A program made the translations under genes and the position numbers. Under the pieces are notes generated by a model. The model saw only the letters and a list, made by a program, of their open reading frames with translations, was not told the DNA's origin and did no database searches. A stretch of DNA of 64,000 nt from Pseudomonadota bacterium. Its GTDB lineage: Bacteria; Pseudomonadota; Gammaproteobacteria; Burkholderiales; Burkholderiaceae_D. Positions 38,477 to 46,548 of this stretch are shown piece by piece (positions within the stretch are counted from its first letter, which is position 1; the number at the start of each line of letters is the position of its first letter). The stretch is from the NCBI GenBank assembly GCA_023422955.1, contig JAFAGG010000008.1, positions 14,578 to 78,577 of the forward strand. Direction: 5' to 3'.

Positions 38477-39652
38477 ATGGCAGACATGGCAGATAAACGT
38501 TACCTGAACTGGCCTTTCTTCGATGAGCCGCATCGCCTCTTGCAGCAGGAAATCGACAACTGGGCGCAGCAGCATCTGCCCGGCCTGGATGCGCGCGATG
38601 TCGATGCAGCCTGCCGCAGCCTGGTGCAGCAACTGGGACGGGACGGCTGGCTGCGGCATGCGGTGGGTGGCAAGTCTCATGGCGCGCTGCACGACGCCAT
38701 CGACACCCGCGCGATCTGCCTGATACGCGAGACGCTGGCGCGCCATCACGCGCTGGCTGACTTTTCCTTTGCCATGCAGGGCCTGGGTTCCGCCGCCATC
38801 ACGCTGTTCGGCAACGACGCGCAGCAAGCGGCTTACCTGCCGCGGGTCGTGCAAGGCCAGGCGATTGCCGCCTTTGCGCTGTCCGAGCCCGAAGCTGGTT
38901 CAGACGCCGCTGCGCTGCAATGCGCGGCGCGACGCGATGGAGAAGGCTGGGTGCTGGAAGGCGAGAAAACCTGGATTTCGAATGGCGGCATCGCCGATTT
39001 CTATATCGTGTTCGCACGCAGCGGCGGCGAACCGGGAGCGAAAGGCATTTCCGCCTTCATCGTCGATGCCGATGCGCCGGGGCTGGAGATAGCGGAACGC
39101 ATAGACGTGATGGCGCCGCATCCGCTGGCTCGCCTGCGCTTTTCGCAATGCCGGCTGCCGGCCTCCAGCCTGCTCGGCGAGACCGGCCAGGGTTTCAGGA
39201 TTGCGATGGCCGCGCTCGACGTATTCCGCATTTCGGTCGCCGCCGCCGCGCTCGGCATGGCGCGCCGCGCACTGGATGAAGCGCTGCAGCATGCGAAGCA
39301 CCGCAACATGTTCGGCCAGACCCTGGCCGACCTGCAGCTGACCCAGTCCAGGCTGGCGCGCATGGCGACCGGCATCGATGCGTCGGCGCTGCTTACCTAT
39401 CGCGCTGCCTGGGAGCGCGACAGCGGCCTGCGCGTTACCCGGGAGGCGGCGATGGCCAAGCTCACCGCGACGGAAACCGCGCAGCAGGTCATCGACGATG
39501 CGCTGCAGTTGTTCGGCGCGCGCGGCGTGGTCAGCGGCCATATCCTGGAACGGCTGTACCGCGACATCCGCGCGCTGCGCATTTATGAAGGCGCCAGCGA
39601 AGTGCAACAACTGATCATCGCGCGCCAGTTGCTGCGCGAGCACGGAGAATGA
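38477..39652 (+). CDS. Acyl-CoA dehydrogenase
   Basis: A 391-residue FAD acyl-CoA dehydrogenase. Motifs: FALSEPEAGSDAA, WISNGGIADFYIV, the FAD/acyl segment FRISVAAAALGMARRALDE and the C-terminal catalytic-base region RIYEGASEVQQLIIARQLL. Electrons would pass to ETF and then to the ETF:quinone oxidoreductase, whose gene begins at 62457. The frame is open further upstream to 38417, but that would overlap the crotonase gene; ATG 38477 is the first sensible start. In the operon it probably desaturates the alicyclic CoA intermediate. Confidence 0.89.
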   Translation: MADMADKRYLNWPFFDEPHRLLQQEIDNWAQQHLPGLDARDVDAACRSLVQQLGRDGWLRHAVGGKSHGALHDAIDTRAICLIRETLARHHALADFSFAMQGLGSAAITLFGNDAQQAAYLPRVVQGQAIAAFALSEPEAGSDAAALQCAARRDGEGWVLEGEKTWISNGGIADFYIVFARSGGEPGAKGISAFIVDADAPGLEIAERIDVMAPHPLARLRFSQCRLPASSLLGETGQGFRIAMAALDVFRISVAAAALGMARRALDEALQHAKHRNMFGQTLADLQLTQSRLARMATGIDASALLTYRAAWERDSGLRVTREAAMAKLTATETAQQVIDDALQLFGARGVVSGHILERLYRDIRALRIYEGASEVQQLIIARQLLREHGE

Positions 39653-40050
39653 CCATGGAATTGCTGCAACCGCCGGGCTGGCCGCCGCCGAAAGGCTATG
39701 TGAATGGCATCGCCGCAAGTGGCCGCATGGTATTCGTGAGCGGCATGGTGGGCTGGAATGCCAGCGGGGAATTCGAGAGCGATGCCCTGCCTGCTCAGAT
39801 TGGACAGGCGCTGAAGAATGCCATGACGGTCTTGCATGAAGCCGGCGCCCGGCCCGAACATGTGGTGCGCATGACCTGGTATCTGAAAAGTAGCGAGGAA
39901 TACCGGGCCGCGACCCGCGAAATCGGAGAAGCTTACCGCGACGTGATGGGCCGGCATTATCCGGCCATGTCCGTGGTGGAAGTCGCGGGTCTGCTGGAAG
40001 CACGGGCCAGGGTCGAAATCGAGGTCACGGCCGTCATTCCGCCGCCATGA
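39649..40050 (+). CDS. RidA-family protein
   Basis: A 133-residue protein of the YjgF/YER057c/RidA family, which deaminates reactive enamine/imine intermediates. It shows NGIAASGRMVFVSGMVGWN, HVVRMTWYLKS, and the conserved Arg-containing end EARARVEIEVTAV. RidA-like genes accompany 2-aminobenzoyl-CoA clusters, where an imine or enamine is plausible after ring reduction. Two ATGs, 39649 and 39655, are possible; the first overlaps the acyl-CoA dehydrogenase stop and is preferred for coupling. Confidence 0.87.
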   Translation: MTMELLQPPGWPPPKGYVNGIAASGRMVFVSGMVGWNASGEFESDALPAQIGQALKNAMTVLHEAGARPEHVVRMTWYLKSSEEYRAATREIGEAYRDVMGRHYPAMSVVEVAGLLEARARVEIEVTAVIPPP

Positions 40051-40188
40051 GTGCGGCAGCCTCAAGAAATTCTCAGACTTACCGTTAACCGAGGGTTACT
40101 TAAGGTTAAAGCGCGGACTGCCGTGCTTGATAAATAATCGCGTCGCCTTGCTCAAGCCGGAACAGGGTCACGATAAGAAAGAATAAGC

Positions 40189-42588
40189 GTGCGGTCTGCC
40201 GAATCAAAGAAGCGTCACACCCGTCTTTTCATCATTCTCTGCACCGTCTCCCTCCTGGTGTTGACGATTGCCATCTATCTGCATGCCCACCAGGGACGCT
40301 TGATCGGCAATGGCGCTGAACAGGGCCAGGAAAACTCGTCCTGGGATTACTTCCAGCTGGAACGCCATGCCTTGAAGCTGCAGCTGGAATTGCAGCAAGC
40401 CGTGCAGAACCCGACCGCCGTTGCCAGGGAAAGGCTGCAACGGCAAATGGATATCTTCCAGGACCAGTACAGCTTGCTGGGTGAAAGTTACGGTCATAGC
40501 GTGTACGCGCCGCCGCCGGAAAGCCGCGGTGCGCTCGAACCTATCCTGGCCTTCCGGCTCATGTTCTCGGATTACTTCAGCGATAACGGCGCTTCCCGCC
40601 TGGATGCGTCGACCATGCAGCACATGCTGGCGGAATTGCAGCACTTGCAGGAGCCCTTGCATGAACTGACAGTGGCCAGCAATCAAGCCGCCCTGGCAGA
40701 CGCGATATCCAGAACGAACGAAGTCAGGCAGATTACCAATATCGATACCGCGCTGATCCTGTTCCAGGGCCTGCTGGTGCTGATCTTTTCCTTTATCGTG
40801 CTGCGCCAGATGCGCCAGCTGGACAAGCACACCTCGGCGCTGGGCAAGGCTTTGGCGCAGGCCGATCGCAGCTATGCCGAGCTGTCCAGCTACATGCAGG
40901 CGATCGACCAGCATGCGCTGGTCACGGTGGCCAGCCTGGATGGCCGCATACTGCATGTGAACGAGCGCTTCTGCGAAGTGAGCGGCTATGCGCGCGAGGA
41001 CTTGCTGGGACTGCACCATGATGTGTTCAACTCCGGCATCCATCCCCGCGAATTTTTCGATGACATGTGGAATACCCTGCGGCAGGGCGAAATCTGGTAC
41101 GGCGAGATCTGCAACAAGGCCAGGGATGGCTCGCTGTACTGGGTGGATGCCGCCTTCGTACCGCTCAAAGATACGCAAGGCCAGGCGCTGCGTTATATCT
41201 CGGTGCGCATCGACATCACCGGCCGCAAGCGGGCCGAGCAGCGCATCACCCACATGGCCAAGCACGATTCGCTGACCGGCCTGCCGAACCGCCATCTGCT
41301 GCAGGACAGCATCCACAAGCTGCTGGCGCACCTGAAGCGCCATCCGGCGGTCGCGGCGGTACTGTTCATCGATCTCGATCATTTCAAGTCGGTCAACGAC
41401 ACGCTCGGTCACGACATCGGCGACCTGCTGCTGAAGAGCGCGGCGCAGCGCCTGATCGACACGGTACGCGAAGGCGATACCATCGCACGCCAGGGTGGCG
41501 ATGAATTCATCGTGCTGCTGCCTGCCATCAGCCGCCCGGCCGATGCCGAACTGGTGGCGCAAAAACTGCTGGCGGCGCTGACCGCACCCTTTCACATGGA
41601 AGGCCGCGAATTATTCGTCAGTGCCAGCATAGGCATTGCCATCTATCCGAATGACGGCAGCGATGTCGATACCCTGCTCAAGCACAGCGATACCGCCATG
41701 TACTTCGCAAAGGAAAAAGGCCGCAACAATTACCAGTTCTTTTCCCAGGAAATGAACGAGAGCGCCGCCGTCAAGCAGGCGATGATAGGCGACTTGCGGC
41801 AAGCGCTGGCGCGCCAGGAATTTTTCCTTCATTACCAGCCGGTAGTGAATTTGCAGACCAACGAAATCATCAGCGTGGAAGTGCTGCTGCGCTGGCGGCA
41901 TCCGCACGCCGCGCTGATTCCGCCGGATCAGTTCATCAGCATCGCAGAGGAAACCGGACTGATCGTGGAAATCGGCGAATGGGTATTGCGGGAAACCTGC
42001 CGCCAGGTGCGCCAATGGCAGGACGAAGGTTATGTCGTGCCGCGCGCGGTGGTGAACCTGTCGGTACGCCAATTGCGCGACAAGAACTTCCCGGCGACCG
42101 TGACGCGCATCCTGGAAGAAACCGGGCTTAAAGGCGACAAGCTGGGGCTGGAATTAACCGAGAGCATGCTGATCGACAATATCGAAGAGGTCAGCACCCT
42201 GCTTTCCGCTTTCAGCGCCATGGGCATGGAAATCCTGATTGACGATTTCGGCACCGGTTATTCCAGCCTGCATTACCTGAAGCAATTCCCGGTCAACAAG
42301 CTCAAGATAGACCGCACTTTCGTGCGCGACATTGCCACCGATCTCGATGACGAGCTGATCGTGACCGCCATCATCGCGCTGGCCCACGGCATGCAGATGG
42401 AAGTGGTCGCCGAAGGGGTGGAGACCGAGGAGCAACTGGCGTTTCTGCACGAACACGGATGCGATTATTACCAGGGTTTCCTGTTCAGCGAACCTAAGCC
42501 TGCCGCCGATATCGTTGCTCATTTCAAGCGCACTGGTCTCGTGCTTTTCCCATGGCGCACCGCAGCGGAGCGTAACGCAAGGTCTTAA
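40189..42588 (+). CDS. Membrane PAS-GGDEF-EAL protein
   Basis: A 799-residue c-di-GMP turnover protein. It starts at GTG 40189 with GAAAGAA upstream. Helix one (LFIILCTVSLLVLTIAIYL) and helix two (ALILFQGLLVLIFSFIVL) bracket a helical periplasmic region. PAS: QHALVTVASLDGRILHVNER with the PAC segment RYISVRIDITGRKRAE. GGDEF: GGDEF at 436-440, with REGD nine residues before as inhibitory site. EAL: VEVLLRW (EVL variant), NLSVRQL, ELTESML, IDDFGTGYSS, LKIDRTFV, AEGVET, all catalytic residues kept. It may act as cyclase, phosphodiesterase or both. Monocistronic. Confidence 0.92.
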   Translation: MRSAESKKRHTRLFIILCTVSLLVLTIAIYLHAHQGRLIGNGAEQGQENSSWDYFQLERHALKLQLELQQAVQNPTAVARERLQRQMDIFQDQYSLLGESYGHSVYAPPPESRGALEPILAFRLMFSDYFSDNGASRLDASTMQHMLAELQHLQEPLHELTVASNQAALADAISRTNEVRQITNIDTALILFQGLLVLIFSFIVLRQMRQLDKHTSALGKALAQADRSYAELSSYMQAIDQHALVTVASLDGRILHVNERFCEVSGYAREDLLGLHHDVFNSGIHPREFFDDMWNTLRQGEIWYGEICNKARDGSLYWVDAAFVPLKDTQGQALRYISVRIDITGRKRAEQRITHMAKHDSLTGLPNRHLLQDSIHKLLAHLKRHPAVAAVLFIDLDHFKSVNDTLGHDIGDLLLKSAAQRLIDTVREGDTIARQGGDEFIVLLPAISRPADAELVAQKLLAALTAPFHMEGRELFVSASIGIAIYPNDGSDVDTLLKHSDTAMYFAKEKGRNNYQFFSQEMNESAAVKQAMIGDLRQALARQEFFLHYQPVVNLQTNEIISVEVLLRWRHPHAALIPPDQFISIAEETGLIVEIGEWVLRETCRQVRQWQDEGYVVPRAVVNLSVRQLRDKNFPATVTRILEETGLKGDKLGLELTESMLIDNIEEVSTLLSAFSAMGMEILIDDFGTGYSSLHYLKQFPVNKLKIDRTFVRDIATDLDDELIVTAIIALAHGMQMEVVAEGVETEEQLAFLHEHGCDYYQGFLFSEPKPAADIVAHFKRTGLVLFPWRTAAERNARS

Positions 42589-42726
42589 GCTCCCGCCTCC
42601 AGAAAAACTCTTCTTTTTGCCCCTTTTCACTTCATTTCCAGCACAAACATTAATTAAATTGAAATAAACCCCATGACCAGCCAGTCAAGAAGTTAATCAA
42701 CCACAATCCCCAAATAGATTTTCACT

Positions 42727-42763
42727 ATTGATTGTTTAACTTTAATCCATTTGAACAATCAAT
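42727..42763. promoter_or_regulatory. Perfect 10-bp inverted repeat upstream of the DUF2061 gene
   Basis: ATTGATTGTT (42727-42736) and AACAATCAAT (42754-42763) are exact complements separated by 17 bp. The right arm contains the -35 hexamer TTGAAC (42751-42756) and is followed at once by the Fur box. It may bind a second regulator besides Fur, or form an extended operator. Confidence 0.5.
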
Positions 42764-42783
42764 TGAGAATGACTATCATTCTC
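42751..42783 (+). promoter_or_regulatory. Promoter with overlapping Fur box
   Basis: A -35 TTGAAC (42751-42756), 17 bp and -10 TATCAT (42774-42779) are followed by the gene start 33 bp later. The 19-bp GAGAATGACTATCATTCTC at 42765-42783 matches the Fur consensus palindrome in 8 of 9 paired positions and covers the -10, so Fur with iron should repress this promoter. Confidence 0.8.
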
Positions 42784-42811
42784 TACATGGAAGTTATCTC
42801 GGGAGAATAAT

Positions 42812-43234
42812 ATGATCATTGCCGCGCGTTCGCTCAGCCAAGTCATTACCCACATGGGAGTCGCTTTTGCCGTCATGTATGCGCTGACCGGTTCGGCCGC
42901 TTTCGGCGGCCTGGCAGCGATTGTGGAGCCGGTGGTCAATGTCGCCCTGCTCCCCCTGCACCAGGCCGCATGGGCAAAACTGCGCCGGGGCCGCGCTGCC
43001 GGGCAGATCATGTACTGGATAGGCGCGGAGAAAATCAGCCAGCTAGGCCTGCACATGGCGGTTGCTTTCGCGGTCATTTACTGGGCCACCGGTTCGCTCG
43101 CCTTCGGCGGTCTCGCAGCGGTGCTGGAACCCGTCTGCAACGTGATCGTGCTGCCGCTCCATGATCGCGCCTGGGGGCGCATCGGACAGCGCCTGAACCG
43201 GCAACAGGCGGCGCCCAAGATTGTCTATCTTTAA
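42812..43234 (+). CDS. DUF2061 membrane protein with internal duplication
   Basis: A 140-residue inner-membrane protein made of two similar halves: THMGVAFAVMYALTGSAAFG with AAIVEPVVNVALLPLH, and LHMAVAFAVIYWATGSLAFG with AAVLEPVCNVIVLPLH. The pattern matches DUF2061, whose function is unknown. Each half has about two helices and ends in a His and aromatic motif (HQAAW, HDRAW). A GGGAGAATAAT site lies before the ATG. The Fur-box promoter means expression should rise under iron limitation. A clear terminator follows at 43271, so it is monocistronic. Confidence 0.85.
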   Translation: MIIAARSLSQVITHMGVAFAVMYALTGSAAFGGLAAIVEPVVNVALLPLHQAAWAKLRRGRAAGQIMYWIGAEKISQLGLHMAVAFAVIYWATGSLAFGGLAAVLEPVCNVIVLPLHDRAWGRIGQRLNRQQAAPKIVYL

Positions 43235-43270
43235 GGCCCGTTTTTAAGACCCGAACCCGTCTGTTCGCAA

Positions 43271-43300
43271 CCTGCGCCTGTCCGAGGCGCAGGGTTTTTT
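43271..43300 (+). terminator. Rho-independent terminator after DUF2061 gene
   Basis: Perfect arms CCTGCGCCT (43271-43279) and AGGCGCAGG (43285-43293) with a 5-nt loop, followed by GTTTTTT. It lies about 37 bp after the stop. Confidence 0.85.
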
Positions 43301-43435
43301 GCATTCCTTGCGTTGCAGCCGCAGTTCTGCCGCACATCCGCCATTTTTCTGACGCTGGTTTGCCTGCCTTCGGCGCAAAACGCTAAGATACGTCTCTTGC
43401 AAGACCGCCGACGGCAGAGCCAGGGAGAACATTAA

Positions 43436-44296
43436 TTGCCGAATGACCTGATTAGCGAATTCAATCTTTTCACCTATGCGGAAATGGGCCGCATTGTTGC
43501 GACGCTCATCGTGATCGTCGTTACGACGATACTGATGAAGCTGCTGCAGCGCCGCGTACGGGTTGTCTCCACCACGCGCATCGAAGTAGCGCGACGGCGC
43601 GGCAACTTCGTCCTGGTCAAGAACCTGGTGCTGTTTACCGCAGTGATCCTGATCGCCACCATCTGGGCTTCCAAGATTGCCGGCGCAGCCCTGTCTCTGG
43701 CGGCTGTCGCGGGTGCCATACTGATCGTCAGCAAGGAATTCTGGCTGAACCTGCTGGGCACTGCCGCCTTGACGATTTCACGCCACTATCGCGTCGGCGA
43801 CTTCATCGAGATTGACGGCATCTCGGGACGGGTCATCGATACCGACCTGCTTTCGACTACGCTTTCCGAAGCACAGGAAGGCAGCCAGCTTACCAGCCGC
43901 ACCGCGGCCCTGCCGCACTCCCTGTTGCTGACGAAACCGGTGCGCAATCTGACCGCGACCGGCGAGTTCGTCGTCAACCTGCTGCGCATCGGGGTGGATC
44001 CGGCGGAAGATCTGGCAGCGCGCGAGCAAGTGTTGCTCGAAGCCGCACTCGAAGTATGCAACCCTTGGATCGCGCAAGCTGACGCTCATCTGCAGCGCAT
44101 AGAGTCGCGCGAGTTGATGGATCTTCCGTCGGCTGAACCGCGCGTCATCATCCAGTTGAACAGCGCCAAGGAAGCCACGCTTTCCTTGCGTTATGCATGC
44201 CGCCCCAATGACAAGGTCAAGGTCGAACAAAAAATCCTGCGTCACTATCTCGCCCATTGCACGTCGAAATCTTCCAGCTATGTCGACGTGAAATAA
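43436..44296 (+). CDS. Small MscS-type mechanosensitive channel
   Basis: A 286-residue member of the MscS family that would release solutes on hypo-osmotic shock. Helices: about 18-37, 60-82 and a pore-lining helix rich in Ala/Gly (AGAALSLAAVAGAILIVSKE). It lacks the full periplasmic domain of larger channels, and the beta domain begins at HYRVGDFIEIDGISGRV. The first codon appears to be TTG at 43436, preceded by GGGAGA; no better in-frame ATG exists nearby. It is separate from the DUF2061 gene because of the terminator between them. Confidence 0.85.
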   Translation: MPNDLISEFNLFTYAEMGRIVATLIVIVVTTILMKLLQRRVRVVSTTRIEVARRRGNFVLVKNLVLFTAVILIATIWASKIAGAALSLAAVAGAILIVSKEFWLNLLGTAALTISRHYRVGDFIEIDGISGRVIDTDLLSTTLSEAQEGSQLTSRTAALPHSLLLTKPVRNLTATGEFVVNLLRIGVDPAEDLAAREQVLLEAALEVCNPWIAQADAHLQRIESRELMDLPSAEPRVIIQLNSAKEATLSLRYACRPNDKVKVEQKILRHYLAHCTSKSSSYVDVK

Positions 44297-44538
44297 AAAA
44301 ATTTCCTCTCCGACCTCAAGAAAATTGCAGATTGCAGCTTGCTGACTCCAACGACTGCCTGCTGAAAATCGCAGCTGCCTGATTCATTGACGCCCGAATA
44401 AAACAACCGGAAAGCAACGAGCTTTTCTTAAAAGCCCTGAGTGAACGAGTGAACTTCACTGTTCAGCCTTCGTCGAACACTCCCCTCGGGATGGACAAAG
44501 ATTCATCCCTTCCCTGTCTTCCACGCAAGGAGTGCTCA

Positions 44539-45711
44539 ATGGGCTTCAATCTATACAGTCAAAAGGGAACGCCGCTGGATCAGCAACGCTTTACCTGGCG
44601 GGAAATGGTCGGCAAGCCCATCAGCAAGCTCGATGACGATGCGTTCACGCGAGTGCGCATCATCCTGATGAACGGCCAGGAAACCGAAGCGCTGCGCTTC
44701 GGCCATGCCACGGCCCGCCGCAACCGCGAACTGCGGGTGGCACTGGCAAAGATACGCCGCGTGGAACAGCACCAGGCCACCATGGTGAACTGGCTGATCG
44801 GTTCAGATCATTCGCCGCTTGAAACCACCATTGCCTATGAACAGGTTGCCATCGAGGTGACGGCGGCAGTCGCGCAGAACGAACCTGATCCCTATCTTGC
44901 TCAGGCTTACCGCTTCGGCATGCTGGAAGACTTCGATCATCTCTATCGCTACTCCGCCATGCTGGACCGGCTGGAAGGCAAGGACCCCAACAACATCCTG
45001 CAAAGCTACAGCGATATCCTGCCGGGCCGCCCCACCAAGGTCGAGCATCGCGCGCCGGAAGACGATGTGCGCGAATCGTATGATCGCAAGACCGCCGCGC
45101 CCATTTCCAAGCTGCATGCGCTCACCATCACCGCAGCCGAATTCCAGACCCACGACTATTACCAGAATATCGGTCCCCTGTTTTCCGATCCGCTGGCGCG
45201 CCAGTTATACGCAGAAATCGCATCCATAGAAGAACAGCACGTCACGCAATACGAATCGCTGCTGGACCCGGATGAAACCTGGATGGAGCAATGGCTGCTG
45301 CATGAAGCCAACGAGGTCTATAACTACTACAGCTGCGTGCAGCAGGAAACCGATCCGCGCATCAAGGCGATCTGGGAACGTTTTCTGGAATACGAACTGG
45401 GTCATTTCCATTATGTATGCGAGCTGTTCAAGCAGCATGAACGACGCGATCCCGCCGAAGTCTTCCCGGGCGAATTGCCCGAGCCTATCGCTTTTGCCAG
45501 CCAGCGCGATTTCGTTCGCAAGGTCCTGCTGCAGGAAGTGGATTTGCGCGCCAAGGGCACCCAGTTCGTTCCGCTGGAACAGGACAGCCCGGCATCGATC
45601 GCCTACCGCGACTACATGAACTCTCAGGGTTCGCCGACGGAAATCGCGGCGGCCGGCTATATCTGGGCGCCCGGCACCGAGCTTGCCCGCAAAGCCAGCC
45701 TGCCGATGTGA
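44539..45711 (+). CDS. Ferritin-like diiron-domain protein
   Basis: A 390-residue helical protein with ferritin-like motifs: AIASIEEQHVTQYESLL-type segment, YELGHFHYVCELFKQHERRD, and an E/H pattern able to bind a diiron site. ATG 44539 has AAGGAG six bases ahead, and the longer frame to 44449 lacks such a site. It is followed 34 bp later by a second ferritin-like gene and both end in a shared terminator, suggesting a two-gene operon. Iron storage, oxidative protection or a dedicated oxidase role are possible; I cannot choose between them. Confidence 0.75.
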   Translation: MGFNLYSQKGTPLDQQRFTWREMVGKPISKLDDDAFTRVRIILMNGQETEALRFGHATARRNRELRVALAKIRRVEQHQATMVNWLIGSDHSPLETTIAYEQVAIEVTAAVAQNEPDPYLAQAYRFGMLEDFDHLYRYSAMLDRLEGKDPNNILQSYSDILPGRPTKVEHRAPEDDVRESYDRKTAAPISKLHALTITAAEFQTHDYYQNIGPLFSDPLARQLYAEIASIEEQHVTQYESLLDPDETWMEQWLLHEANEVYNYYSCVQQETDPRIKAIWERFLEYELGHFHYVCELFKQHERRDPAEVFPGELPEPIAFASQRDFVRKVLLQEVDLRAKGTQFVPLEQDSPASIAYRDYMNSQGSPTEIAAAGYIWAPGTELARKASLPM

Positions 45712-45745
45712 GCCATTTACCTCATTCCCGAAAGGAGCAAGGAAC

Positions 45746-46495
45746 ATGAAAGAAGAAGCACAGATGGGCAGAAACCGCACCGGCATACAGATGTCGCCGC
45801 GCGATACCAAGGCAATGCAATCGATACCGCACAAGGATGGCCACCCTGCTTCCGGCGACGAAGCGGCGGCAGCGGAAATGCGGGCCGGCTATATCGCCGA
45901 AAGCGACATGGTCGGCTCCGTCCCCCTGCCGGGCACCGTGAAAGGCGCGCTGAAAACCGGCGCCTCCATGCTGACCGGCAATGACACGCAACTTTTCATG
46001 GACAAGCTCGGCGAACGGCTGGCATTCGAACGCACCGGCACGCGCCTGTATGAAGCGCTGATTACCAAGGTGGAATCGCTGGACGATGCGGGCAGCATCA
46101 CGTCGGCAGACCTGCGTCATATTCGCGACGAAGAACACCGGCATTTCATGCTGGTGCACAAGGCGATAGAAACGCTGGGCGGCGACCCGACTTCGCAAAC
46201 GCCCTGCGCCGACGTGACAGGCGTGGAATCAATGGGGTTGATGCAGGTAGTGACCGATCCGCGCACCACGCTGGCGCAGTCGCTGCACGCGATCCTGGTG
46301 GCCGAAATGACGGATAACAATGCATGGGAAATGCTGATCGCGATGGCCAGCGATCAGGGCCATGATGACATGGCAAGCGACTTTACTGCCGCACTGGACA
46401 GCGAACGCGATCATCTGCAAAAAGTGCAGCAATGGTTCGAGGAAGCGACGCTGGGACACACGCAGCGTGGCGGAGCACGCCAGCAACTGCATTGA
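45746..46495 (+). CDS. Second ferritin-like protein
   Basis: A 249-residue protein starting at ATG 45746 behind AAAGGAGCAAGGAAC. The helix pattern has E..ExxH-type motifs (FERTGTRLYEALI, LRHIRDEEHRHFMLV, ILVAEMTDNNAWEMLI, DSERDHLQKVQQW), as in ferritin-like or DUF892-type proteins. It is co-transcribed with the previous gene. The first ~50 residues are polar and probably disordered. Function inferred only from fold and context. Confidence 0.72.
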   Translation: MKEEAQMGRNRTGIQMSPRDTKAMQSIPHKDGHPASGDEAAAAEMRAGYIAESDMVGSVPLPGTVKGALKTGASMLTGNDTQLFMDKLGERLAFERTGTRLYEALITKVESLDDAGSITSADLRHIRDEEHRHFMLVHKAIETLGGDPTSQTPCADVTGVESMGLMQVVTDPRTTLAQSLHAILVAEMTDNNAWEMLIAMASDQGHDDMASDFTAALDSERDHLQKVQQWFEEATLGHTQRGGARQQLH

Positions 46496-46519
46496 TGCAA
46501 GGAGAAACGGCAGCTCCGA

Positions 46520-46544
46520 AAAAGCGGGCGCATAGCCCGCTTTT
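46520..46544. terminator. Bidirectional terminator between ferritin-like and MCP genes
   Basis: Arms AAAAGCGGGC (46520-46529) and GCCCGCTTTT (46535-46544) are perfect complements with a 5-nt loop and A/T runs at both ends, so the converging transcripts on each side share it. Confidence 0.85.
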
Positions 46545-46548
46545 CAAT

